64,000 bases of DNA from an uncultured Nitrospirota bacterium. GTDB lineage: Bacteria; Nitrospirota; Nitrospiria; Nitrospirales; UBA8639. Shown one piece after another: positions 16,685-26,201 of the stretch. How positions within the stretch are numbered: the stretch's first letter is position 1; each line of letters opens with the position of its first letter. The notes beneath the pieces are model-generated. The model did not search any database. It had not been told where the DNA came from and saw only the letters and a program-made list of their open reading frames with translations. The DNA is taken from NCBI GenBank assembly GCA_937139405.1, contig CAKZPV010000017.1, forward strand, positions 1 to 64,000, written 5' to 3'. Made by a program: the position numbers and the translations under genes.

Positions 16685-17584
16685 CTATCGAAAAAGGGTT
16701 TCCTTTGCGGTTTGTGAAATCGCTAGAACAGCAGGGTGTTTGATCCGGCGCTCCACAGTTATGCCATAAAAACGTTCCGTGAGACCTGGAACGTGACCGA
16801 CGGTTCGCACTTGATATTGGCGGGTAATTTCTTTCGCAACCACAGAGGACCCTGGAAATAAGCCATGCCCCTCTTGTCCAAACGCTTTCATCGTCGCTCC
16901 ATCTTCAAACTCTCCGACAATTACTGGGTGGATAAGTTGCTTTCGAAACCATTCTTCCATACCACGCCGTAGAACCGAATTGTTTGTCGGTAAAAGAAAC
17001 CGTGCTCCATCCAATGAATGGGGAAACTTCCGGCGATATTGTCGAGCCAAACGTTCCGTCCCAAAGATCGTGACACCTGTTTCTCCGAGTAAATGACTAT
17101 GGGCCTTGATACTTACAGTGGGAGGCACTGGTGCATCGGTGATCACAATGTCTAGCGTATGAAGTGCGAGTTCCCCAAGAAGTCGCTCTAATCGTCCTTC
17201 CCAACAGACAACCTTGATATTCTCAAATTTTTCGAACGCGACTTTTAATAGTTTATAGGCCACCATTTTAGGGACAACTTCAGCTATTCCCACAATGAGG
17301 CGAACCGGGTGAGTGGACTCACGGCCCTTCAAGGTGTTGGTCAATTCCTGCCCAAGAGTAAAAATTTCCTCAGCATACCGGTACACCTCCCGTCCCACAT
17401 CAGTAAGGACCAGTTTTCTCGCTGTTCGAGTAAACAATTTCTCACCAATAGCGTTTTCAAGAACGCCAAGCTGAGCGCTTAGTGCTGGCTGCGATAGAGT
17501 AAGCACCTCGCATGCCTGCTTGATAGAACCCTCGCGAGCAATGACCCAGAAATACTGCAAATGATGATAATTAAGCCAGTTCAT
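16685..17584 (-). CDS. LysR-type transcriptional regulator, NhaR-like
   Basis: 299 aa from the ATG at 17584; an in-frame upstream start adds six residues. The N-terminal winged helix starts MNWLNYHHLQYFWVIAREGS, the signature opening of the NhaR branch, followed by LTLSQPALSAQLGVLE and LFTRTARKLVLTDVGREVYR. The C-terminal ~200 residues are the substrate-binding co-inducer domain. NhaR-type proteins answer sodium or alkaline stress in Enterobacteria; here the position beside an ion-coupled bicarbonate pump suggests control of dab genes, an inference. The adjacent rightward receiver gene is divergent. Confidence 0.85.
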   Translation of the reverse strand: MNWLNYHHLQYFWVIAREGSIKQACEVLTLSQPALSAQLGVLENAIGEKLFTRTARKLVLTDVGREVYRYAEEIFTLGQELTNTLKGRESTHPVRLIVGIAEVVPKMVAYKLLKVAFEKFENIKVVCWEGRLERLLGELALHTLDIVITDAPVPPTVSIKAHSHLLGETGVTIFGTERLARQYRRKFPHSLDGARFLLPTNNSVLRRGMEEWFRKQLIHPVIVGEFEDGATMKAFGQEGHGLFPGSSVVAKEITRQYQVRTVGHVPGLTERFYGITVERRIKHPAVLAISQTAKETLFR

Positions 17585-17808
17585 TTTGTGTAGACTATAC
17601 ATTTATAAATTAAATGAATCAATTTAATATTATGTATTTGTTTATGTCAGAAAGCCCTTGTACCGTAACCATCAAGATAGGTTACAGGAAAATTTTGTAT
17701 CCTCGAGGGCACGAAAGCGTAGACTCACCAGAAAGAGTGGTAGGGCCGTGCTATCATGGCAAATTGAAAGAGAAACGGTGGCAAGATCTTTTTGTTGGTT
17801 TTTTGTAG

Positions 17809-18195
17809 ATGAAGTATATGAAAAAACGGAAACCTCGAAATTTAGATGTTGTGGTTGCGGAAAAGAATGCTGAGGGCCGTCTCTACTCATGCAGTTTAGT
17901 CGCTAGCTTGAATTGCGTGGCCATCCCAACCAGTTCGAGCTTGGATACAATGAAAGCAATCACACAGGGGAAAGTTGCCCTTGTGTTGTTGGACGTGGAT
18001 TTGGCATTGCCCGATAGAGAGAGTATTCTTCATGAAATTCGACAAGTTGATCCCTTGCTGCCGGTTATCATGATGAGTGAAGCAATGGCTCCTGCTTTGG
18101 CTAGGCGGTTAGGAGACCGTGGGGCTCAAGGCTTCCTGGTGAAACCAATTCAACGGGACCAGTTAGCGGTCACGTTGTTTCGGTATCTTTTGTAA
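17809..18195 (+). CDS. Stand-alone receiver-domain protein, atypical
   Basis: 128 aa. A CheY-like fold with the phospho-acceptor region LVLLDVDLALPDRESIL and the conserved Lys in FLVKPIQR, but the usual N-terminal acidic pair is VVVAEKN (one Glu) and the Thr/Ser-Gly switch is SEAMAP. It may therefore be phosphorylated poorly or act as a pseudo-receiver. There is no output domain. The GTG/ATG choice near 17809 is uncertain, but the fold starts soon after. Confidence 0.7.
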   Translation: MKYMKKRKPRNLDVVVAEKNAEGRLYSCSLVASLNCVAIPTSSSLDTMKAITQGKVALVLLDVDLALPDRESILHEIRQVDPLLPVIMMSEAMAPALARRLGDRGAQGFLVKPIQRDQLAVTLFRYLL

Positions 18196-18343
18196 TTCTG
18201 AAAGTGATCGTCGGAGATGTTGGAATAGGCCAGGCAACACATTCAACAACTGAACGCTCAGCGTGTAGACTTGTTGCCTCTTGCCCCTTGGTTGTATGGC
18301 CGGGCTTTATTAACTGTTTTTGAATATTATCAGAAGGTGTCAC

Positions 18344-19171
18344 ATGAATGATTTCGTAAATTCTAGGTTTGCTCTGCTTTTCACCTGCTTCTTTTGGGCT
18401 TGGGTTATTTTTCCCTCGACCGCTGGGGCGGAATCCTCATCTTCTCCACCTCAATTTACTGGTGAAACAATAGAATCTTCTGATGTGTTTCCTGACCCCG
18501 AGGTTCATTGGCGGGCTCATGCTCAAGCGGAAGATCTGTTTAAGACGTGGAACTTTGATCAGGAGCCAATTGGCGGACTCCCTACTGGATTCTCAGCGGG
18601 AAGCAACCAAAAGGAGTCAACAGGGAAATGGAGTATCGAGGCTGATCCACAGGCCCCCAGTACTCCTCACGTCATGACGCAAACACATTCCTGCCCACAA
18701 GAAGACTGCTTTCAAGTATTGCTATCTGACACGGGAAATCTGAAGTTACCTGATATCGTCGTCAGCATTCATGAGGTATCTTCTGGAGAAGGGGGTGAAG
18801 CGGGAATCGTATTAGCGGCTCAGGACCATCAGAATTTTTACGCGGTGACCGTGAATCTCAACACTAACGAGTTGAGCACGTACCGAGTACAAGATGGAAA
18901 ATCGATTTTACTTGGAAAAGGTTCCGCGCAACCAAAGCCGGGGGCATGGCATGTCCTGCGGGTTCAAGTCGTCAACTCAGGTCACGTGGATTTCCCTCGT
19001 TTGGAATTATACTTGGACGGGTGGGAAGTACCGATGCCCGAGGTGTATGCGATCCAAGGAGCGGGCAGAATTGGCGTGATAACCAAGTCGGAGATGATTG
19101 CCAAGTTCGACGGACTCCGAGTCATCGAAATGGTAGCCAATCGTACGTTTTCTAAGCCTGCTGCCTATTAA
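18344..19171 (+). CDS. Secreted concanavalin-fold protein
   Basis: 275 aa from the ATG at 18344, with GAAGG upstream. The signal peptide ends near STAGA. The mature protein has one beta-sandwich of the LamG/DUF1080-type (LFKTWNFDQEPIGGLPTGF, GGEAGIVLAAQDHQNFYAVT, WHVLRVQVVNSGHVDFPRLE, YLDG, AGRIGVITKSEMIAKFDGLR). These domains bind or process carbohydrates, but no catalytic motif is visible. It lies between the receiver gene and the dab cluster and may be in the same transcription unit. Confidence 0.75.
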   Translation: MNDFVNSRFALLFTCFFWAWVIFPSTAGAESSSSPPQFTGETIESSDVFPDPEVHWRAHAQAEDLFKTWNFDQEPIGGLPTGFSAGSNQKESTGKWSIEADPQAPSTPHVMTQTHSCPQEDCFQVLLSDTGNLKLPDIVVSIHEVSSGEGGEAGIVLAAQDHQNFYAVTVNLNTNELSTYRVQDGKSILLGKGSAQPKPGAWHVLRVQVVNSGHVDFPRLELYLDGWEVPMPEVYAIQGAGRIGVITKSEMIAKFDGLRVIEMVANRTFSKPAAY

Positions 19172-19313
19172 ACACAGACCATTGAGGTCGTTCTGATTGG
19201 AAGAGGGCAATGTGGGGCAATGGAGGACAGGCGTTCAATGATTCTGAAAGGAATTTGTTGTGAGCTGCAGGACAACTGTCACTCCTGTTTACCTTACGCG
19301 TTAGAGGAACATC

Positions 19314-19580
19314 ATGAAAAGCTCGACAGAAAGCCTACCCATTAAGATCCCTCGCGTAGGTATTTTCACGGGAAGCAGAAGTGACTGGGGTATGATGCGT
19401 CCGGCCAGCGTAATATTGGACGAACTCGCGATTGCCTCAGACGACCAAGAAGAAGGTGTGGCAGTGGAATTATCAAATTTGGAGGAATACTTGGCGTTAT
19501 CCTCCTCCTTTTGTTCAGCCGACTTTTTCTTAAAAGATACGCTTGGGTTCTCTCAACCTTTCGGGGAGATTCCTTCGTGA
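19314..19580 (+). CDS. PurE-like leader ORF coupled to dabB
   Basis: 88 aa, ATG at 19314 after GAGGAAC. Residues ~13-42 match the N-terminus of PurE (N5-carboxyaminoimidazole ribonucleotide mutase / AIR carboxylase): IPRVGIFTGSRSDWGMMRPA with the GSxSDW phosphate-binding loop, then LDELAIA. The rest (acidic, then SAHR-less) does not match, so the PurE core and active-site His are missing. It is not a working PurE. Its TGA overlaps the likely GTG of dabB (GTGA), which suggests coupled translation and argues that the frame is still used. It may be a degenerate fragment or a small regulator. Confidence 0.55.
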   Translation: MKSSTESLPIKIPRVGIFTGSRSDWGMMRPASVILDELAIASDDQEEGVAVELSNLEEYLALSSSFCSADFFLKDTLGFSQPFGEIPS

Positions 19581-21277
19581 CGTTGTTCTTCGCGATTCTC
19601 GTCCCGATTTTACCTCTGGCTTCTGGAATGATCCTCGGTCTTTTCGGGAGACATCTGGGAGAAAAGAGTTCTAAGGTGGGAGTCTCAGCGCTGACTCTGG
19701 CATTTCTTGCTTCTCTCTGGATGCTCTACGCAGTCAGTGTAGACGGACCCATTCAGATCATATTTCATCCTTTCTCTTCTGGACCAAATAACTGGTTACA
19801 ATTCGGATTGTTCATCGATCGTCTGAGTGCGGTCATGATGGTATTGATCACGAGTGTCAGCACAGTGATTCACGTGTATTCCATTCGCTACCTCCAAGGG
19901 GATCCTGGTTATGCTCGATTTTACGCCCTACTGGGTTTCATGACTTTTGTCATACTTTCTCTTGTTTCCAGTCCAAACTTGTTCATGTTGTTTGTGTTCT
20001 GGCAATTACTCAGTTGGGCATTGTATCTCATTCTTGCGTTTAATTATTCTCATCCTCCAGCCTATCAGAATGCATTTAAAACATTTTTTGTCCATCGAGT
20101 CGGAGATGTCAGTTTTCTGTGTGGTCTCTTTTTGACTTTTAAGTATTTCGGCACACTTGAGTTTACTGAACTCTTCCAACGGGCCTCAGAACACACTCAA
20201 ATGATTTCGTTATTGCCAGGAAATATATTCGATGTCAGTGCGGTTACGGTGATCACGTTATTGATTTTTGTGGGCGCGATGGCCAAATCAGCTCAATTCC
20301 CTCTACATGTGTGGTTACCTGACACCATGGATGCGCCTACTCCAGTGTCAGCCCTTATGCACGCAGGCATTATCAATGCCGGTGGATTTTTATTGAATCG
20401 ACTAGCACCTTTTTACGCCCTCTCACCAACGACGCTTCACATTGTGTTTGTGGTTGGCGCCCTGACGGTTCTACTTGGTGCCTCCATGATGCTCGTACAA
20501 AATGACATCAAGAAAACCTTGGGGTTTTCCACCATGGGTCAAATGGGCTACATGATTATGGAATGTGGGCTTGGGGCTTTTGCGCTGGCGATCTTTCATC
20601 TAATCGCACACGGTCTTTTTAAAGCAACATTATTTCTGGGAGCAGGACAGGGCATTCATGCGGCACGGGATGAGCCAAAGTTCCCGGCTTCGTCTGCGCA
20701 CGAACCCGTGAGACCCCCAACTCAACTAACCTGGGTTACCGGTTTAATCCTCACGTTGATTATGCCACTAATTATTCTCATGGTGGCCCATGACATGTTG
20801 AATGTCCCTTTACAAGATGCCCATGGAGCGATCATTTTTCTCTTTTTTGGTTGGGTGACGGCGTCTCAAGCCATGTTTAGTTTATATCGCCTTCATGCGG
20901 TAGCCTCCTGGAAAGTCGCAAGCGCGATGATCGGCACTTTATTTTTCATCGGGTTTATCTATCTGTGGGCCGGTGAGGCATTTACACATTTCCTGTATCC
21001 CGATCGAGGTGTGGCTGATGGATTTTTCATGTCTGCGTCGCTCAATCCTCAAGTGTTTGATACGCTTGTCTTGATTGCCACCCTACTCATTCTTTTTGGT
21101 TGGGTCATTGTCTATACCAATACCAAGGGGCAAACAATACTGAATACGAATTGGCTTCTTACTATTCGGAAACAACTGTATATCCTTTTGATTAATCGTT
21201 TTTATATAGATCTTGTGTACCTGCGATTGGGCAATAGCATATTGCGCTGGGCTCAAAAAATAGCCCATCGTTATTGA
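19577..21277 (+). CDS. dabB: DabB: proton-channel subunit of the Dab carbon pump
   Basis: 566 aa from the GTG at 19577, with GGGGAGA seven bases upstream; longer in-frame TTG starts are inside the previous gene. It is a NuoL/MrpA-type antiporter protein with about 14 membrane helices and the hallmark FPLHVWLPDTMDAPTPVSAL and HAGIINAGGFLL. With DabA it forms an energy-coupled CO2-hydrating bicarbonate uptake complex in the inner membrane (Halothiobacillus DAC/DAB family). Position before an antiporter-like gene and dabA supports this. The charged residues of a proton path look retained (Lys in AMAKSAQFPLH). Confidence 0.9.
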   Translation: MTLFFAILVPILPLASGMILGLFGRHLGEKSSKVGVSALTLAFLASLWMLYAVSVDGPIQIIFHPFSSGPNNWLQFGLFIDRLSAVMMVLITSVSTVIHVYSIRYLQGDPGYARFYALLGFMTFVILSLVSSPNLFMLFVFWQLLSWALYLILAFNYSHPPAYQNAFKTFFVHRVGDVSFLCGLFLTFKYFGTLEFTELFQRASEHTQMISLLPGNIFDVSAVTVITLLIFVGAMAKSAQFPLHVWLPDTMDAPTPVSALMHAGIINAGGFLLNRLAPFYALSPTTLHIVFVVGALTVLLGASMMLVQNDIKKTLGFSTMGQMGYMIMECGLGAFALAIFHLIAHGLFKATLFLGAGQGIHAARDEPKFPASSAHEPVRPPTQLTWVTGLILTLIMPLIILMVAHDMLNVPLQDAHGAIIFLFFGWVTASQAMFSLYRLHAVASWKVASAMIGTLFFIGFIYLWAGEAFTHFLYPDRGVADGFFMSASLNPQVFDTLVLIATLLILFGWVIVYTNTKGQTILNTNWLLTIRKQLYILLINRFYIDLVYLRLGNSILRWAQKIAHRY

Positions 21278-21293
21278 AACACGACCTATACCC

Positions 21294-22535
21294 ATGTTGA
21301 ATGTAGAACATTTTCTTCCAGTAATTATCGCTTGTCTTCCCCTCCTTCTGGGAGTAGTGGGAAAAGTTTCACGAATGTCGTTTGCTCCCTTTCAGGCTAT
21401 AGGATTAATGACGATTGGCGGAATAGGCGGGGGGCTGGCCTATATGCAGTCTGCGTTTGAGACAGACCCATCACGCATGTTTTTAGCCGTCGCGGTTCTT
21501 CTCTCAGGTTTTTGTGTCATTTTCCCCCAAAAGGAAACGAAACATTCCTCAATTCATTGTGCTTCAATTATGATAGTTCTAGGGTTGAGCCTAGGTGCCT
21601 TACTAAACCAGGGACTGCTCAGCAGGATTTTTCTGAGTGGTCTCTTAGTCTATGCCGCTGTTTCCCTTCTTCAAGCGAAACACCGTTCCCCTCGAGCAAT
21701 AATTACCCTTCTCCATATCGCTGTTGCTAGCATCATCTCTTTGGGCTCCAGCTTCGGTGGTCAGACCTTCCAGATACTGGTGAGTCTGTTCCTGGCCATG
21801 ACGTTTTTGCCACTAACCCCTTTCCATCTTCCATTCGTGAGCACGGTTGGAAGTGCGAAAGGGCCACTTTCGAGTTTTTGGATTGTCGTATGGCTAACTC
21901 TCGGACTTGCTGAATTGCACATGATTCAATCCTCATTAACGACTGAAGGACTCTTTCCTCTGCACCTACTAGCTTTAGGGAGCGCAGTCTATGCTTCTTT
22001 ACTATGTCTGGGACAACAACATTACAATCAATTTGTTGCCTCTGCCACCGTGGCTCATGTGGCATTGATCTGGGGGCTGATTGACGTGTTCCCGGACTTT
22101 CCCGGATGGGGAATTCCGTTTGGTGTAACTGTGGCATTCGTGATGAGTGGCCTCTGCATCACGTTTTCATTTGTTCGACAGCGCTACGGATGGCAAATCT
22201 TTGGAAAGCTTCCTGGACTTGCTTCTCCAATGCCGCGCTTTGGAACAGTGATGATTCTTCTGGTGAGTTTCGCCATGTTGCTCCCTTTGTTCCCAACATT
22301 TTCAGGATTGATTCCTATGACAACCGTTGTGACTCAGGATAGAGGATTCACCATGATGTTAATTACATTTGTTGTGGTTTGGTTGGTGGGCGGATGGTAT
22401 TTTTCACAAATGCTTCATCAAACCGCCTTTGGAGCGGCGCGCGCAAACATACCGTATACGGATTTGCGGATACCAGAAATCGTCGCGGTATCCGCTCTAC
22501 TCTTAGGTGCAACCTATAGTGGAGTGTTTCACTAA
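21294..22535 (+). CDS. Second antiporter-like membrane subunit of the Dab cluster
   Basis: 413 aa with about 12-13 hydrophobic segments. LPLTPFHLPFVSTVGSAKGP matches the region where NuoM/NuoN proteins carry FP-H-WLP-AH, but the Trp and following motif are altered. It starts 16 bp after dabB and ends 48 bp before dabA, so it is almost certainly part of the same complex. The usual two-gene Dab systems lack such a subunit. Whether it still carries a proton path is unclear, because the conserved charged residues of that family are sparse here. Confidence 0.8.
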   Translation: MLNVEHFLPVIIACLPLLLGVVGKVSRMSFAPFQAIGLMTIGGIGGGLAYMQSAFETDPSRMFLAVAVLLSGFCVIFPQKETKHSSIHCASIMIVLGLSLGALLNQGLLSRIFLSGLLVYAAVSLLQAKHRSPRAIITLLHIAVASIISLGSSFGGQTFQILVSLFLAMTFLPLTPFHLPFVSTVGSAKGPLSSFWIVVWLTLGLAELHMIQSSLTTEGLFPLHLLALGSAVYASLLCLGQQHYNQFVASATVAHVALIWGLIDVFPDFPGWGIPFGVTVAFVMSGLCITFSFVRQRYGWQIFGKLPGLASPMPRFGTVMILLVSFAMLLPLFPTFSGLIPMTTVVTQDRGFTMMLITFVVVWLVGGWYFSQMLHQTAFGAARANIPYTDLRIPEIVAVSALLLGATYSGVFH

Positions 22536-22583
22536 CATGACAGTCTTCTTAAACCTTTTTTAGAGATTAGCGACCCACAAGCC

Positions 22584-25500
22584 ATGCCAATGCTCGACGT
22601 TAAAGAACAGGTTGTCCCCCAAGATTTTCAGCGGATGGAATTACGGTCACTCGTGAATCTTGCGGGTGAACCCATCTCCCATTACTGGCCGATGAAAACG
22701 TTCATCCATCACAACCCCCTTCATGGGTTGGAACATTTGTCATTTGATGAAGCCATCAAGCAAGGTACACGGTTTTTTGGAGGTGAGGGCTATCTTTCTA
22801 ATACAGAATATCGGAATTACTTTAAACAAGGCCGAATATCTGAAGAGTCCATTAATGAAGCCATAAAGGATATATCGGAAAATGCGATGATCACCATTGG
22901 TGATCGAAAACTCTCTCATCTGGAAGTCCTGCGAACCATCCTCATTCACGGCACCGGAAAAGTTTCGGCGGATGTGAGTTCAGCGATTTTACAACCATTT
23001 CTCAATCAACCAGATATAAAAAATCTCGTCGAGAAAGTACAAGAAATTTCAAAGAGGAACGAACGAACGGATTCCTTGAGTGGTCATGCGAGTCAAGAAC
23101 TCGAAAAACTGGCGTCAGAGTACACAATTGGAGAATGGTGTGACCGGACTCTTGGCACGAAAGTACAGGAGCAAGTTAACGGCGAAGTCATCAAATGGTG
23201 TGGAGGGTTTCTCGATGAAGGACATGCGCCGTGGTCTATGCCATTGCGAAAGAAAACCTTTTATGGTGGATGGAAAGATTTGGCGCAGGAAGATATGTCT
23301 GGTTCATTGTTGGGTATTCAGGAGTGGAAAAATAAAATCCGCAATTTGCCCGATAGACCAGAAGATGCTGTATTGGAAAGCTTAACAGTCCTCGCAATTC
23401 CCAAAGCATTGTGGAGTGACTATTTCACGCTACAGATGGCCCAATTGTCAGGATGGACGGGTTTCATCAAATGGCGGTCGGAACAACAAGACTATGAGTG
23501 GCAACGCGCCTTTCCAATTGACCTTGTCAAGTACATGGCTGTCCGTCTTTTTTATGAACGGGAATTAGTCACATTGGCATGCCAAGATAAACTCGCAATT
23601 CCCGGCACCTATGCTTCGATTCGGTCTTACCTGAACAATCATCCTTTGGGGTATGGGCTCTACAAAGAATTCCAAACGCGAGGGTTGCCGGAGGAAATGC
23701 TAGACCAACTGGATCTGTCATTATTCCTAAAGGCTCCCCTGAACGTTGAAGCCCTCGAGCAATGCGATACAGAGTTGCTTTCAAAATGGGAAAGTATTAG
23801 GCACCAGCAAGAGACTGATGGCCAAGCCTTGATTCTCTTACACATAGCCGAATCATTGAACGTCTCTATACAGGATTTACTGAAGAGTACTCCTGGCACC
23901 TTAGAAACCTTGCTCGATTGGGTCGAGCAGTTCCCAGAATCACAGCATGGGCCCAGCTGGCTCAAGGCCTTTGAGGCTAGCTACCTCAAAGGATTTGTGA
24001 AACAGATTTCCCCAAACCTTCAGGAATTGTGTAAGAGCGATGCACTTGAGGAACTGCCTCCAGAATCGCGGCCATTGGCTCAGGCCATGTTTTGCATTGA
24101 TGTCCGTTCCGAAGGATTTAGAAGACATTTCGAAGAAATCGGTGGAAATGAAACATTTGGGTTCGCTGGCTTTTTTGGAGTCCCCCTCTGCTATCAAGGA
24201 TATACGAGCGAGCAGCAAACAGATCAATGTCCAGTTCTTCTGAAACCCAAACACGTCGTGAAAGAAATTCCTCGCGCGTATCAGGGGAAGGCGGCCGAAA
24301 AATTTTTAGAGCGTCATCAACTCGCCAAAACAGGTCATACGCTACTACATGATCTGAAAGAAAACGTGATTACTCCGTATGTCATGGTCGAAGCGATTGG
24401 ATGGTTCTTTGGGTTCAAGCTATTCGGTCAAACGCTGCACCCTCAATGGTTCAAAATTTTCATCTCCTGGATGAAAGAGCGTGTGGCTATTCCCATAGGA
24501 ACCACACTCACCGTGGACAAAATCCGGCAGGAAGAGGCACAGGAAATGGTAGCGTCTGAACACCGGGCAGCTATTTATCGACAGTTGATAGAACGATATG
24601 GTCGGCAGAGCACCGCTGTCCCTCATGACCAGGTTGAGCGTCTACGGAAGTTAGCGCTGAATCAAATTCAATCAGACAGTCATGAAAATGAAGAACTGTA
24701 TCGATTGCTACGGTGGACCGAATCTGACCTTGAACAATTCATTCGAGTACTCAGACGAGATTTTAATTTGCATGAGCGAGACGTGGCTCGTCGGATGCAC
24801 CGGATCACACAAACAGGGTTTACGGTAACTGAACAGGCCCACTTTGTGGAAACGGCTCTAAGGATTTTAGGATTCACCAAAACATTTGCCCGGCTCGTTT
24901 TGCTTTGTGCACATGGCAGCAGCTCGGATAACAACCCCTACGAATCTGCATTGGATTGTGGAGCTTGTGGTGGAAACCATGGGAACTCAAATGCACGGGC
25001 CCTTGCTGTGATGGCCAATAAACCACAGGTTCGACAAGCCCTGGCTCAGAAAGGTATAGCGATTCCAGCAGATACACATTTTCTTCCTGGCCAACATGAT
25101 ACGACAACTGATGAAGTGACACTCTTTGATTTGGAGGAGGTCCCGGCCACACATCGAAAAGATTTGCTCAGACTTCAACAAGACCTCCAAGAAGCCGGAG
25201 AAAGAAATAGTCGAGAACGGCTAACCCGGTTTCCAGACGAGGCTGTCACGAATGGAGACTATAAAGCATTACCGCGAACCAAAGAACGAAGCGTGGATTG
25301 GTCGCAGGTTCGACCAGAATGGGGACTGTCTCGGCATACAGCCTTCATCGTGGGGCGGCGTCTGTTGACGCAAGGGATTAATCTTGAAGGTCGGACGTTT
25401 TTGCACTCCTATGATTATTTACAAGACCCAAACGGAAAATACTTGGAAATTATTATGACGGCCCCGATGATCGTGGGGAATTGGATCAATATGGAGCATT

Positions 25501-25835
25501 ATTTTTCTACCGTCGATCCCATGGTCTATGGGAGCGGGAGCAAGGTGTACCATAATGTCGTGGGTCGCGTAGGCGTGATGTACGGCTCGCAGAGCGATCT
25601 GTGTGTTGGGCTCCCAGTCCAAACGGTCTTTGATGGTGAGACCCCTTACCATGAACCTATGCGATTGTTCGTCATCCTTGAAGCCCCACTAGAAAGGATT
25701 TCATCCATCATTGCACGGCATGATATCTTGCAACGCTTGACGGGCAATCAGTGGATTAATATTGTTGCCTTAGATCCCGTCACGATGGAATTTTTCCTCT
25801 TTCGATCACCGGATGATTGGCAACTTATTCATTAA
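22584..25835 (+). CDS. dabA: DabA: carbonic-anhydrase-like subunit of the Dab pump
   Basis: 1083 aa DUF2309/UPF0753 protein. Zinc-site residues can be placed: Cys504 and Asp506 in MFCIDVRSEG, His777 in CAHGSSSDNNPYE and Cys792 in ALDCGACGG. The 15-residue His-Cys spacing equals that known for Halothiobacillus DabA (H524-C539), but the stretch from the first Cys to His is about 100 residues longer (273 versus 173) and the N-terminus about 150 longer. It is cytosolic and acts with DabB to trap CO2 as bicarbonate. The start may be the ATG two codons downstream. Confidence 0.95.
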   Translation: MPMLDVKEQVVPQDFQRMELRSLVNLAGEPISHYWPMKTFIHHNPLHGLEHLSFDEAIKQGTRFFGGEGYLSNTEYRNYFKQGRISEESINEAIKDISENAMITIGDRKLSHLEVLRTILIHGTGKVSADVSSAILQPFLNQPDIKNLVEKVQEISKRNERTDSLSGHASQELEKLASEYTIGEWCDRTLGTKVQEQVNGEVIKWCGGFLDEGHAPWSMPLRKKTFYGGWKDLAQEDMSGSLLGIQEWKNKIRNLPDRPEDAVLESLTVLAIPKALWSDYFTLQMAQLSGWTGFIKWRSEQQDYEWQRAFPIDLVKYMAVRLFYERELVTLACQDKLAIPGTYASIRSYLNNHPLGYGLYKEFQTRGLPEEMLDQLDLSLFLKAPLNVEALEQCDTELLSKWESIRHQQETDGQALILLHIAESLNVSIQDLLKSTPGTLETLLDWVEQFPESQHGPSWLKAFEASYLKGFVKQISPNLQELCKSDALEELPPESRPLAQAMFCIDVRSEGFRRHFEEIGGNETFGFAGFFGVPLCYQGYTSEQQTDQCPVLLKPKHVVKEIPRAYQGKAAEKFLERHQLAKTGHTLLHDLKENVITPYVMVEAIGWFFGFKLFGQTLHPQWFKIFISWMKERVAIPIGTTLTVDKIRQEEAQEMVASEHRAAIYRQLIERYGRQSTAVPHDQVERLRKLALNQIQSDSHENEELYRLLRWTESDLEQFIRVLRRDFNLHERDVARRMHRITQTGFTVTEQAHFVETALRILGFTKTFARLVLLCAHGSSSDNNPYESALDCGACGGNHGNSNARALAVMANKPQVRQALAQKGIAIPADTHFLPGQHDTTTDEVTLFDLEEVPATHRKDLLRLQQDLQEAGERNSRERLTRFPDEAVTNGDYKALPRTKERSVDWSQVRPEWGLSRHTAFIVGRRLLTQGINLEGRTFLHSYDYLQDPNGKYLEIIMTAPMIVGNWINMEHYFSTVDPMVYGSGSKVYHNVVGRVGVMYGSQSDLCVGLPVQTVFDGETPYHEPMRLFVILEAPLERISSIIARHDILQRLTGNQWINIVALDPVTMEFFLFRSPDDWQLIH

Positions 25836-25865
25836 TACTTCTTTGTTGAGGAGGATCGAAACATT

Positions 25866-26201
25866 ATGAGCACCATGAAACTTTATCCAATGAAAGAAAT
25901 AAAAATCATTATTGAAGGGGAACACCTTCACTTCGTCACAGACGTGCTTGATCGAATCAAAGCCAGCGGATATACGATTTTCAGTAATATCTCCGGCAAA
26001 GGACAACACGGGTTCCATGAAGGGCATCTCATGTTTAATGACACGAGTAGCTTGCAAATGGTCTTAACGGTCATTCCTGAAGAAAAGCTGGAGCCAATTC
26101 TTTCAGGGCTCAAACCATTTTTGGAGCGTCACTCAGGTAGTCTCTTTGTGTTAGATGCCTGTGTCCTCAGAAAAGATCACTTTGATTCAGCAGAATCATA
26201 G
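25866..26201 (+). CDS. PII-like regulator of the Dab cluster
   Basis: 111 aa, ATG at 25866 with AGGAGG upstream. A ferredoxin-like PII-type fold is suggested by KEIKIIIEGEHLHFVTDVLD, GYTIFSNISGKGQHGFHEG (a T-loop-like glycine stretch) and VLTVIPEEKLEPILSGLKPF. Homologues (carbon-associated PII, SbtB-like) commonly sit after dabA or bicarbonate transporter genes. Such trimers bind adenine nucleotides and bicarbonate and gate the transporter. Here it is 30 bp after dabA, so a DabA/B controller is the likely role. Confidence 0.85.
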   Translation: MSTMKLYPMKEIKIIIEGEHLHFVTDVLDRIKASGYTIFSNISGKGQHGFHEGHLMFNDTSSLQMVLTVIPEEKLEPILSGLKPFLERHSGSLFVLDACVLRKDHFDSAES

